A stretch of DNA of 64,000 nt from Desulfuromonadales bacterium (GTDB lineage Bacteria > Desulfobacterota > Desulfuromonadia > Desulfuromonadales > Syntrophotaleaceae). Shown here one piece after another: positions 1-13,500 of this stretch. Made by a program: the position numbers and the translations under genes. Under the pieces are notes generated by a model that was not told where the DNA came from, did no database searches, and saw only the letters and a list, made by a program, of their open reading frames with translations. Where the stretch lies: the NCBI GenBank assembly GCA_013619105.1, contig JABXKU010000002.1, forward strand, positions 32,228 to 96,227, read 5' to 3'. The number at the start of each line of letters is the position of its first letter. Within the stretch, counting starts at the first letter, position 1.

Positions 1-1560
1 GACCAGCTTACAGGAACGGTTCTCAGTTACGACAGTTATGGGGCAGCTGTCATTATTAATCTGGCCACTGGCCAGGCCTGGACCGGTAAAGAAACGCAAA
101 GTATTGCCCTCAAAGATGCGTCGCAGGGTACCTTTCGCCTGAGCCTCGATAGCCAGCCAACCACGCAAATAGCTTGGAATGCTACCGCTTTTGAGGTAAA
201 GGCGGCCCTCGAAGGTCTCGATAACATCTCCCGGGTTTTCGTTTCTGGGTCCGGATCCGAGCTTGATCCATGGGTGGTGACCTTTGATGATCAGCAGTGG
301 CACGGGGTGCCGCAGTTGCAAGTGAACTCGGCAGGGCTTAATGCTCTGAGTAGCGTTGTTGTTAATAGGACGATTTTGCCTGACAGTATCGTCGTCAACG
401 CCCAGAGTGGCACATTCACCCTTAAGGTCGATGGCCAAACAACCAAGGCCATCGCCTACGATGCCACGGCTGAACAATTAAAGTTAGCATTAGAAAGTCT
501 ATCCACTGTACAGGTCGATACCGTTGCGGTCATCGAGACGGGCAGTTCCGATCACCGCTGGGTGTTGGTGTGGGATACGCCTCCCGATACGGTTATTGTC
601 GATGGCAGTTTGCTAGGGAGCAAAAATATCTATTTTGCTGACCCTAATGCTCTGGTCGTCAACAGTGATTCAGGTTCCTTTACCTTAACCTATGATGGCC
701 TGACCACGGCAGCTTTAGCAAGCGATGCGAGTGCCACACAGATACAGACAGCCCTGGAATCTTTGACCAATATAGGTGCTGACACAATCAGTGTGAGTGG
801 AAGCGGGGTGGCTACCGATCCATGGGTTATTGATGGGGATTCTTCCTGGATAGCTTCCAACTTGTCGCCTAATGGGATTAACCTGGGAGCAGCACCTGCC
901 TCATCCGTTACTATCGCAGCTGCAGCCTATATTCCAGTGACAAGTAGCGTCGATATTACTTCTACCCCTTCCCATATTATTCTCTCTAATGACGCTGATG
1001 GCGGAATGTTCACTCTTTCCTTCGGAGGGGAAACGACGGCACCATTGCGTTTCAATGCCGCCGATGGGGAGGTTGAGGAGGCGCTGGAGGCGCTTTCCAC
1101 CGTCGGCGATGCTACCGTTTCGACTGCGACCGTTACGGGCTCAGCTAATGCCTGGAAAATTAGTATACCCAGTAATACGGTTCAAACCCTCTCCACAGGC
1201 GATCGAGGTTTCTCTTTGGTCGCGGCGGGGCAGGAAGTCTCTACTAGTATCGGGCTTTTCCGTTATCCCCAGGCCCCGGCCACAAGTGCGACCTTAGGCA
1301 CCGTCCAGCACGCCGAAGGGGGGGAGGGGGCTGATTTGCTGATTGGTAGCGATCAAAATGCCAAGCAGCAGATTGCCTTGGAAGACGGTGTCACTGGTGG
1401 GGTGTTTACCCTGACCTATGGCAACAAAACCACCAAGGATATTGCCTACAACGCCACTGCAGAAACAGTCAAAGCTGCCCTTGAAGAGATTGTTTCGGTA
1501 ACGGTTAAGGTTGAGGTCGATGGTGGTCCCGGTTCCTTTGCTCTCCGCAGTTGGCAAACC
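1..1560 (+). repeat. Five N-proximal ALE modules in the giant protein
   Basis: Five copies of a module with the pattern G-(T/S/V/M)-F-x-L-x-(Y/V/F)-x-G-x-x-T-x-x-(I/L)-x-x-(N/D)-A-x-A-x-x-(V/L)-x-x-A-L-E-x-(L/I). They begin near bases 112, 394, 655, 980 and 1375. Two diverged copies recur at about 3750 and 17635. Each looks like a beta-hairpin followed by one helix. Several end in a D-P-W-V strand. I do not recognise a named domain. They probably serve as spacers or binding units. Confidence 0.8.
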
Positions 1561-4500
1561 CCCTGGGTGGTCAGTCTGACCGATTCACTGCTTGAAGTGC
1601 AGATGCTGACGACGGATGGATCAAAGCTGACAGCCGATGACGCAGCCTGGCAGATTAAACTGTCGGGCACCCCGGTCAAGGGTCAGGTCTGGACCCTGAA
1701 GGGGGACGGAGTCACGCTTGGCGAATACACGAGTCAGACGGATGACGACCTCGATGCCATCGTCGAGGGGCTGGTCGATGAGGTCAACAGCGGCTGGCTC
1801 GAGGACAGTGACGGATATACCGCAGTAGTTGTAGAGGACAGTTATCACACCTTGATCCTGACCAAAAAGGATGGTGCTACTAGCAACCAGTTAGTGACCC
1901 TTGAGCTCGATGCCGTTGCAGTAGACAGCTCTGTTAGTCTAGAAGAGTTGGCCGATGTTGCAGTGGGCAATGGACCGAACGTCTTTATCCTTCCTAAGGA
2001 CGGCGGAGCCGACCTGATCATCGGCGGGGAAGGGGACATCCTAGATCTTTCCGGGATCTACAAGGATAACGTGGTTACCGTCATCCAGAGTGAGGATGTC
2101 ACCCTGTTGCGACTGAAAGACAGCAGCGGCAGCCTCTACACAGTGACCGCCTTTGGTGCCTTTGCCGAGATCAAGCTGCCGGAAGATGTCAAGAAATACG
2201 ATGCCCTCATGGCCGATGTCTCCTTGGGACTTGGCTCTGGAGCGGCGGACATCTCTGCCATGGAACTCACCGCTATGGTCGCCTCTGCAAAGGCGCATTG
2301 GCAGAGTTTGGACCAGGTCAATACCTCCGACCTGGTGGATCTTGAGTTTGTGATCGCTGACCTTCCCGGCTTGGCCCTGGCCCGCTTGGACGGTACCACC
2401 ATTACTATCGACCCCAATGCTGCAGGTTTTGGTTGGTTTGTCGACACCACTCCCATGGAAGACAGCGAGTACCTGCGTGGGGCCGATGGCGGGGCACTCA
2501 CCGCTCTGCCTGGCAGCGGGGCCGAAGGACGATTCGACCTGCTTACGGTTCTTAAACATGAGATGGGGCATTTTATCGGCCTTGAACACTCTACCGGGTC
2601 TGATGCTCTTATGAGCGCAACCCTGGCGCAGGGTATACGCCGAGATTTTGTCGATCCATCAGTTCTTGTCTGGCACGATGATTCCATCGATGGAGCTCAG
2701 CAAGCCGTTACAGATACGGATGCCTCTACACTTCTCCAAGGCCTTGAATCATTTTCCGGTTGGGCCGCCGGTTTCAAGACCGAAATCGATCGGCTGTCAG
2801 CATCCGCACCGGTGCCCTTTGTGAAGCAAAGCCTCGCTGAACTATGGAACCTTTCTGGAGCGAACTATACCGCCATTGTTGACGATATAAGGGAGGCGCT
2901 TGAAACCCTCTTCGGCAGCAACAATATTACCGCCGCAGACCTCGTCGGTATGACCCACACCCTTGCTATCAACGATGACTGGTCCGCCACCTGGATTCTC
3001 ACTGAGGGGCCGACCAGCAATCCTCTGGATTTTAAGGCCAGCGTACAATTAAGTCGTTCCGACCAGCAGGTTTCCCCCGACTTTTCTGACGATGCCCTTG
3101 GAGGTTTCTTCGGCCTTGTTGTTCCAGATTCCGTGACAGCAACAGATTTCACCCTTCAAACCGCTCTGGCTCTGGACTTTGTCTTCGGTCTTGACGGCAG
3201 CGGTGAGTTCTATGTTTCAGACCCCTCTCTCACCGGTTCTCTCGGAATCGATCATGACCAATCCTTTGATCTGACCCTGCAACTTGGCCCTGTGGCCGCC
3301 GAAGTCGCCGGCGGCACCCTGCGCCTGAACACGGCCGTTACCATGGGGGTCGACGGTCGTCTTGCCACAGCCGCGGATGGGACGATCAATGGCGAGATCC
3401 GCTCACTTAGCGTGGCGCCCGATAGTTCTTACGAGGTTCTTCTGCCCGTTGTTTTTCAGGCCCCGCTTCCAGCTTTAAACGGGGCCATGGCGACCATCGC
3501 TGGAAGCTCCTCAGACCTTTCGTCCAACCTGTCGATGTCCGGATTCTTCGGTTCTTTAGAGAACAACCTGCATGCCGACAGCCTCTTCTCCTTGGTAAGC
3601 CTGCTGAAGAATTTCTCTTTTGACGGGATCCTTGGAGGCATATCCGACACCTTCGACAGTCTGATTGACGCGGACAGCATCGCCTACCAGAAACTACCGA
3701 TCATCAACAAGAGCCTGATGGAGGTTATCGGTGGCGATCAAGAGATTCAGGAAATCGTCGTCACAGGAGCGTCTGGCGGCACCTTTGCGCTCTCTTACGG
3801 TGACGGGACTACTACCGAAGAGACGGCCGCAATAGCCTTTAACGCAGGCGCCCAAGAGCTTGAACAGGCAATTGAAGCGCTGTCTACCATCTCTGAGGTG
3901 ACGGTAGAGAAATTGGCGACTGGCCACTGGAAGGTGGTTTTTGACAGCAATCGGGATCGGCCTGAGATGACCGTGAACGATTCGGCCCTTTCCGGGATCA
4001 ATGCCGGGGCAGCGATACAGACCTCACAGGACGGTGGTAATTTCATCGAAGTGATCCAGTCCGGGGTGGATTACTTGCGAGATAACATTACCGACCTTGC
4101 CTCTCTGGAGCGGGAACTCAACTTTCTGATTCAATCCGCCTTCGGGACCGATTTGATCGATTTCGGCATCGGGACCAAAGATGGGGTTAAAAACGCCGAC
4201 ATTAATCTCAAGGAACTCTCGGCAGAGCTGAATAGCGCCTCCACCGATGAAGAGATCGCCATGGCCCTGGCAGAAGAACTTTACGAGGATCTCTACGCAG
4301 AGCTGAAAGAAAAACGCGACATCGAGGTGGCCCGGTCGGTTCTTGAAGCTTACAACCTGTCTGCCGATGCGACCAAAGATGAGATCGTCACAGGCCTGGC
4401 CGAATCTGGGGTGTTGCAGACCCTTAAGGACGCTGTACAGGCCATCAAGGATGCGGATGCCGAGGCGCAGGCGAATGGCCTGTTAGAAACCAATGGCAGT

Positions 4501-7500
4501 TACATGTCCAACTTCCTCAGGCTGCAAGAGGCAGGCTTCACCAGTGGTTCCAGCAATTTAAAAATTGAGGCAGCCCTTGACAATACGGATGATATTGATT
4601 TTATAAAGGGACTGTGGAATCAGCTGGAAGCGGGGACGCTCACAGGGATGGCAGAAGATATTGCCAAAAGCTTTTTTGCTGTCCGCAATCTTGACTATAG
4701 CGCCATCTCGAGCGAAGCGGACATCGCAACGGAGATGACCCGGATGATGACGGAGCAGGTCGAAGCGATAAAGCAGAGTCGTGACCTGATCAGCCTTGGC
4801 GGTGCTGACTTGCAAGAGGCTGCCGCCCTGCTGCAAAGTCATAATCTGCTCGACAGTTCTAGCGATTACGCTCTGGCTCTGGCCCTGATCCAAGGGGACA
4901 GGCTCGATGCAGTTCTTGCCAGCGCTGCCTTGCTGAGTTCATCCGCCATCGACCCGGATCAGGCTCTATCCGAGTTGGAAGACGCGGGTCTCGACGGCTC
5001 CTCCACCGATAGCGACATTGCCCTGTCGGTCGTTGCGACGGAGGCCTCTTTTGCAGCGAGAAAGGCGGATCGGGATACCCTTTTCAACTATGAAACCAAC
5101 CGGTTGATCCATTTCACCTTCGAGGATATGGCTTTTACCGTTGAATTCTCCTTCGAGCGGCATCTGAGCGCTGATATCCCCTTCGAGTTTGATCTGCAAG
5201 ACTTGACGAACGCCCCGGAGGTCCCCGAGGCTATCAAGGCATTGATCGGCGACGGCGGACTCTTTGAGGTCGACGTGGACGCTGCTGGTTCCATCGCCCT
5301 GGATGCATTTATCGATCTAGAACTTGGCGTAGGGCTGGATTTCAGCGGCCTGTTCATCCCGCAACCCTTTGTTACCGACAACACCGGGATTACTTTGGGG
5401 CTTGAAGCTGGCACCGGTGATCCGCTCAACTTCGAGGCGAGCATCGGTGTGCCGATTATCGGCGAAGTCTCAATGGCCGTTAAGGACGGTACCGCCAACC
5501 TCAGTTTGCTCGGCCACTTGGGTCTGGTAGAAGAGGTCGACGGAGACCATCGCTATACCATCAGTGAACTGGTCTCCTCGGGCACCTCGTTGCTCGATTT
5601 GAAGCTGGGGGCGTCAGCCAATCTCGACCTGCCGCTGTATTTCCCCACTCCCAACCTGCCCATGGGCGGCAGTACTGCCGACAACAACGGCGATGGTTTT
5701 GCCGACAATGTGTTGCACTTGGCAACCGGCTTCGATGCTTTCGGCGGCTTCAGCGGTTTGGAGGTCGTGGTTCCCAACCTGCTGGCTGGCTTCAACCTGT
5801 TCCGTATCCTCAACGACCCAGTGGCTATTGTTCACGGTCTTGAAGGTCTTTTTGACGGGCTAAAAGATGGTTTCGAAGCCGCCTTCGCGCCTGATTTTGA
5901 TGGCGACGGCATCTCCGATTTCAACCTGCCGCTGATCGGCGACAAATTGCAAGAGACCGCCGGATTTGTCGATGATCTCAAGCATGCTGTGGTCGGCACG
6001 GCCGATATGGATGCCGCCGGTGAGTTAAGCGGTACCTACACCGGCGGCATCGGTGGAGCTTTACTCGGCAACGAAGACAACCTCGACAAGACCACCATCG
6101 AAATCATTCAGGACGCACTCTTTAAGACCCTGGGCAAAAACGATGTTGGTGGTCTAGACCTGCTCAAGCGCGTTGTTTATAGCGCCGACGGCACTGCGGT
6201 TTACGAAAGTATCACCTCTGCAGATCAGGTTCAGCTGACCCTCGATGATGAACATATCCAGTTTAACTTGGTGCTGGCGGGTACCATTTTCAATCTTCCA
6301 ATCCCCATCGATTTTGACTCGTCTGTGCCAGGATTGGGCCTCGATATCAACAGTAATATCGAGTTGAATCTCGATTACGTTTTCGGTTTCGGCTTCGGTT
6401 TCGCCGTCGATCCGGACAATCCCGCTAAAGGGGCCGGTATCTATCTCGACACCTCTGGCGTGACCCCTAAGGGGGCCGAGTTTGAGCTGGAGCTCTCGGC
6501 CTCGGTTCCTGGGCTTGACGCCACAGCGGTGCTCGGGTTCTTGCAGGCGCAGGTTCAGGATACCGTTGACGCCGATGGAGCCAGCGGCATTTACGGCAGC
6601 TTTTCTGTAGATATCCGCGACCCAAATGGCAACGATGATCGCCTGATGCTCTTAGGCTTAGGCACCTGTAAGTCTGAGCTTCCAGAATTTTTGGAGGATA
6701 AGAACGGCAGCGGTGGACTCAGGGCCAATCTGGTCGCCACCCTGGCGGCAGGAGTCAATATTGATTTGGACCTGAGCCTCGGTATTGAAGACCCCTTTGA
6801 TGTTTTTGGCATGGAGATGAGCTTTCCAGAGCTCACCACCACCCTGCATTACGATCAGGTCTTTCTTGAGATTGACACCTCCACCGCACCCAGTACCTTT
6901 GGCGGCACGCCGCTGGTGGTCTTCGAGGATGTAACTCTCGATCTGGGCGGCTTTATCAGCGACTTCGCTTCTCCAATCATCGGCACGCTGAAGCAGTTTA
7001 TTGATCCCATCGCACCGATCGCCGAACTGCTCACCACCCCTATTGAGCTGATTGACGAGTTAAACAATATCCCCGGGCTGAGTGTGACGGGCACCGCAGA
7101 AAACACCCTGCTCGGCATGGCCGGTACGATCCTCGGTAATACCAAGTATGCTGGGGTGGTTAAGGCGGTGAAGGCAATCGCCGATGCCATAAAGTTAGCC
7201 GATGCCGTTGCGGATTTCATCGAAGTTGAAAACCCCGGCGATCCGATCCTGATTCGCTTTGGTGATTTCACCATTGGCGGCAACCTGCGGGAAGAGGATG
7301 ACCCCGCATCGGAAGCTCCAGTGACGGCACCGGAAGCCAAAACGACTGCCGATCTGAAGGATGAAGACTCGGATGCGGACAGCTCGAAAAAGGCGAACAA
7401 GTTTCTCGATAGCATCGGCACCACTCCCGGAAGCATCCAATTTCCGATATTGACCAATCCCTCTACGATCTTTGGCCTGTTGCGCGGAGAGACCGTTGAC

Positions 7501-10500
7501 CTGTTCGTCTATGACCTGCCGGCTTTGAATCTGGAATTCGAATATAACAAAGCCTTCCCCATCATCCCGCAAATACCGGTAATTCTGGCGACCCTCGGCG
7601 GCAAGGTGACGGCCAGCACCGATTTGTCTTTTGGCTTCGACACCAGCGGCATCAACCAGTGGGCCGAGGGCTGGAATCTGCCTGATCCTACCACCCTGCT
7701 TTCTGGTGAACTCGAGCTCAATGAATGGGATTTCAACCTGGACGAAGTGTTTCAGGTTTTCAACGGATTCTATCTCGGGGATTACGCCTTTGACGGTACG
7801 AATTTCACCACGGAAAAACCGGAACTGACCCTTGGAGTCGATATCAAAGCCGGTCCGGCCATTGGTCTCAGCGGTTTGATGGAATTGGGAATTGTTGGCG
7901 GCATCGGTGCGGATATCGAGTTTGATCTTAACGACGATCCTGCTTTGCCGGGCCACCTGAGTTATTACGACAGCCTGGAAGATTATCAGGCCAATGCCTT
8001 CGACGGCAAGATGTACGGTTTGGAGATACTCGATCGTCTGGAACACGGGCCTTTCTGCTTATTCGACACCTCGGGCAGCTTCTCTGCCGGGCTGACCGCT
8101 TTCTTGAATATTGGCACACCGCCGCTGCTCAGCTTTAATTACGAATTTCTCTCTGTTACCCTGGCGCGCTTCGATTTCGAGTGTTTAGGTGAGGAACCGC
8201 CGATCCTAGTGGATCCCGACGATGCCTATCGCCCTGAGGTTATCTCGGATGTTAATACTCCGGCGCCTGATGGCCTTTACCTGCAAGCTGAATTGGATAA
8301 CGGAACCCGCATCTATTACGGCAAAGCCAAGGATGATGACGGTGTGATTCACATCAACGTCGGAGATACGGCTTATAAACGGGGTGCTGGATATTATGAT
8401 GCGGATCCTACAGACGGACTTGATCCAAAGTTCATCAACGAACTGGTTGAGATCACGGGCGATTTGGTAGAAATCGATGGTCAAGAGATCGAAGTCACCA
8501 AAATACGTTGGGGTAATTATGTCGAAGAGTTTACCGGTATTAAAAAAATCGTTGTCCACGCCGGTGATGGTGATGACCAGGTGATTGTCGACTCCAATGT
8601 CAGTGCCCAATTGGAACTACATGGAGGCAGCGGCGATGATCTTCTCTTTACCGAGGGTACGGGCCTTGTCACTATTTATGGGGGTGACGGCGATGACCAG
8701 ATTTCCGGTAGTCTGCTAAGCGACTTTTTGTTCGGCGGCGCCGGAGACGATGTTATCGATGGTGGTCAGGACGGCAGCGGTGTGTCTGGCGATGACTATA
8801 TCGTTGGCGGTTACGGCAACGATATCATTGAAGCTCGGGACGGTAACAACACCCTTTATGGCGACGCCGTTGGTGATGCCATTAACGGCGGCAACGATAC
8901 GATCAGCAGCGGTATGGGCATTGACCTGATCTACGCCGGTGCCGGTAACGATATTGTCAAGAGTGCCGAGGGGGATGATTGGCTCGATGGTGGCGACGGC
9001 GACGATCTGCTCGAAGCCGGGGACGGTACTGATGTTCTGCTCGGCGGCAGCGGCAACGATGTTTTGAACGGTGGTCTTAAGGTTGATACCCTGATCGGAG
9101 GAGATGGCGACGACACCTTCCAATGGCTCTCTGACGATGCTCAGGATTTTGTCGCTGGCGGCGGCGGATCGGACTTGCTGGAAATGACCGCTACCGATGC
9201 CACCGAACGCATCGATATCAGCGCGGTGACGATTGCGGCGGTCAAGGGTGTCGACCGCACCCAGGTGACGGTGACCCGTCCGGCGGGGATCGATCTTGTC
9301 GAAACGAGTGAGGTCGATCATCCGTCACAGTCCTTTACCTATGTCCACCCCGTTGACCAGGGGATTCTGGTCGATATCTCCGGCGGGACAGTGATCGAAA
9401 TGGTCACCACGGAAGTGGAGCGTTTCGACATAGACTCTGGTATGGGGGCAGACAGCGTAGAAGTGGCCGATCTACAGGAATCGGAGGTAACGAATATCAC
9501 CCTCGATCTGGGGGATGGCGGCGCCACGCAAACGGTGGAAGATACCTATCGCGACGAAAACGGCGATCCCGTGATGGGGCCGACCATCGAATTTATCTCG
9601 GTGGGTGGAACTCAGGTGGGAGCCATCGAGCAGGAGACCCAACTCAACTTTAGAGGGGATGCAGAGCTCGGCGAAGCCTATGAAGTCTATCTTAATGGCA
9701 CGCGTTTCAGTTACACCGCCCAGCAGGGCGAAGACATGGCGGCCGTTGTTAAAGCTCTTAAAGGGCTGATCGATGCCGATGACATCTTCAACGCCTCATC
9801 CTTTAGAGAGAGCCTCGACATCTCGTTGGTTCAAGGCGGCAGTACCTTCACTTTTGATTATAAGGTGCCGGAGGCCAATGAAATAGGGGTGTTGGACGTT
9901 CCCTACGTGCCGGTCTTTAGTGAAGCGCTGCTCGACTTTACCGATCGGGAAGTCGCCACAGATGACATCTGGACCCTGACTCTGGAGGAGGCGAGCTACT
10001 CCTATACCGTGAGGGCAGGGGACGGGGTTGAGTCCATTATCAATGCCCTGGTAAACGGCTATCAGGTTACCGAAGGGACAGAGATCGTCCAGGTGGACGG
10101 AATCAACAGCGGGGCAGACTCACAATATCTGGCGGTGGTCGCAGGAACACTCGTTACAGTTACCGCCAGAGACACCGAAACGAGCTTTGGCGTCGATTTC
10201 GGACGCACCTACCTGTCCGAGCAAACCTATAGCTATGAAAAGCCGGTTTATGGCGACGACGGCGCCATCGATACGGTGGTGATTCACGGTGGGTCGCACA
10301 ACCTTTATGGTGAGCATTACGACGTTGATGACCAATTAGCGCTCTCTACCGACGGGGCGGCCGGCGGCATTTCGATTGTGAACGAGAACGGCTCAAATTT
10401 CTTGATTCTAAACGGCCGCGGTGCGGATCAGGCCCCTATTTTTGACGCCAATAATGTCCCGACTTTTCAGGGGGATAGCCTCTCCATTTTCGGATACGGC

Positions 10501-13500
10501 GGCGACAACACCATTAACGCTACCGGCGTGGATAATAGCCGCAACTACCTTTCGATGTATTTCGTCACCGAGGGCGGTGACGATACCCTGGTGGGTACTC
10601 CTTTCGCTGATGTGCTGGACAGTAGCCTGGGTGACGATACCTTGACCGGGCGGGAAGGGGTCGACTACTTCTTCGATACCGGCGGCCACGATATTCTGAA
10701 GGAGGCCTTCAATCGCGACGTCTCTTTGTTTGGTGATACCCTGGTGGTCGGTACCATCCTCGGCGATGACGGCGGAGAGCTAAACCAGGCCAACAAGGTG
10801 GCCGAACAGGAGGCCAACGCTGCGGCCCAGACGCGGGAGGCTTATATCACCTTGCGTACCGGCAGCGCCAATCCCACCGCACCAACAGCGACCCTGACCG
10901 CACCTTCAAGCGCCGCCAGCCTGAGTACCATAAACACTGTCGACAGCCAGGTGGAGATTACGTTGCTCGGCGAGGTTAAGTCAGGCCAGGTCTGGAATCT
11001 TACCGTCAACGGTGCCGTATATAGCCATGTGGTCGGCAGCGATGATGCTTCCCTTACTATGGTCGCGGTGGCCAAGGGATTGGCCGACCAGATTAACGAT
11101 GCCAAGCAAAGTTATACCGCTGAAGATCGCAATCCAGAACCGATCATTCACGGCCTGACGGACACCGCTGATGTCTATGAGGCCGGGGCCGAAGTGGAGA
11201 CCCTGATTGACCCCGAGGTCGGCGATGAGATTTTCGAAGAGGCTATGATTTCCGGTGGTACCAGCAACAATGTACTGGTGGTCGGCGACAGTGATAACCA
11301 GATTAACGTTGGGCTGGAGGAACTGGCGGTCAGTAACTGGAAAGGTCGCGTCGAGCTGGACAACATGGGCAACGACGATGTCTGGAACGAATATTACCTG
11401 ATCAATCTCAAGAATGACGGAGCAAAATACTATGTTCGGGACACCGGCGGAGGGTCCGGCTACGACGAACTCTTGATCAGAGGCACTGCAGAAAAGGATA
11501 TCTTTACGCTTAATTCGGCAGGGGACAAAGGAATGGTCTCTTACGGAGAGTTCTACGACCAGAACTTCCCCTACAGTGTGGAGTATCAGGCCTCTAATAT
11601 TCTGGCCGATAGTGGCGAACTCAGTACCGATGTCACCATTAGCGGGCCTGCGCCCCTGCAGGATGATCTGGTGATCGTCAAGGATGGTATGGATCTTCTG
11701 CCTCAGTTCTCCGGCACCACGGCGACCTTGACCATTACCGCCGACAGTTCCGCTGATGGCACTCTGTTGGCCGGCCAGCAATGGATCATTCAACTGGGCG
11801 GCAAGGTGTATCGTTACACCAGTATGGAGGGGGATACCGATGCCTCCATCGCGGCACAGCTTCAGCAACTGATACAAGGGGACAGCCCGCAGCGTGAAGA
11901 CGTCATCTTCAGCAAGGCTGAACGTCTGACCCTGGAGACCCTGGGCGGTGATGATCTGATCGTCTCTCACGATACGGTTATCCAGACCATCGTCGCAATG
12001 GGAGAAGGTAACGATCTCATCACCGTCGGTACGGTGCCGACCATCCCGGATCGTGGCCATGCCGATCTGCAAAATCAGTCCGGTATCCCCATCGCTGACA
12101 CCCGCCACATGAGCAACGGCAATACGGCACCGATGTACGTCTATGGCAGCACCGGCGACGATTATTTTGAAGTCAACCACAACATGGCCGAGCTGTTCCT
12201 CTTCGGTCAAGAGGATGACGACACCTTTGTCATCAACACCTTCTTGGTGCTCAACGATGATCCCGATCAACCGAGCGAAATCACCAATCTTTCGCGGCTC
12301 TTCGGCGGTACAGGTTCTAACCGCTACGAGTATCTGCAGAATGCGCCGGTGCATGTCTTTGGCGGCTCGGGCAACGACACGGTGATCATCAGCGGAACGG
12401 CGATCGCCGACACTTTCATCATCACCGAGAAGTTCGTGGCCGGAGCCGGACGCGTTACCTATTTTAGCGGTATCGAAAAATTGGAAATCAATGCTGCCGG
12501 CGGCGACGACGAGATCTATGTGTTGTCATCCCCGACCCACCTTGAGTTGACCTTACGCGGCGGTACCGGCGACGACAATATCCATCTTGGTGGTGATCAC
12601 CCGACCCTGTTCTTCGATCCGCCCGCGTTTACCTACCAGCCGCCTTCCTTCATTATTCAGGACGACCCGTATATTGAATATTCGGTGTCAACCAAGACGG
12701 CAGAGGCGTTTACGGTCCAGATCGGAGCCAGTGTTCTGGAAGAAATGTTAGGGTATGGCTTTATTGAGAATATCGGTCTGATCCTCAATCCAGAGTATAG
12801 AAAATATTATGAACAGGAGGTAAGGGACCGGGTTGAGAATTGGTATTACGCGAACAAATCAACCTATCGCTATTTTGATTTAAAGTACGACGGCGGATTG
12901 GAGGGACTGATCTCCGATACGGTTATGACCGATTGCGAGATCGCTTTCCGGGTTATCGATATGTATGCCGAAGGGACCATTCAGATGCCGACGGTCACCT
13001 TTGAGACGGGCACGGAGGTCTGGCCCGAGCCACAGACAATTACTCCGCCGGCAATCACCATCGATCCCGATCCCTTTGCCATCAAGGTGGACGCCGTGCA
13101 TCGCCTTGACGGTATCAAGGGGCTGGTAAAGATCGACGGCGGCGAGGATTCCTATTCCGATCAGGACAGTCTCATCGTCCACGGCAAGGATAGCCCCGGT
13201 GATTTGACCGGCACGTTGGGTAATATTCAGGTTGACGATGTCGATTATCTTAACCTAAGTGGCCTGGGCCTCGATCAGAGAACGGTCAACGATACAACCT
13301 TTGACGGCGTCTGGCTGCGGAACTTTGAAGATCTCGACCTGCGCCTCGGCGATGGCAACGATAGCTTCCTGTTGGATGTCGCCGCCCTTGACGGCGAAAC
13401 GATTGAGACCCGCCTGTCTCTTGGCGGCGGAGACGATTTCGTCGAGGTGAAATCCCTTGCCGGGGTGACGAATATACTGGGCGGTGCAGGCAGCGATACA

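Noticed and set aside
274..276. GTG as a start codon of the giant gene
   Set aside because: The frame is open back to base 1 and the upstream residues already contain a complete ALE module, so the real start is outside the window.
7195..8046. Minus-strand frame of 283 codons opposite the giant gene
   Set aside because: Same reasoning: low-complexity antisense of a strongly biased coding strand.
10981..12354. Long minus-strand frame (457 codons) opposite the giant gene
   Set aside because: It mirrors the repetitive Asp/Gly codons of the plus-strand protein, has no ribosome site or recognisable domain, and is one of many such antisense frames in this gene.
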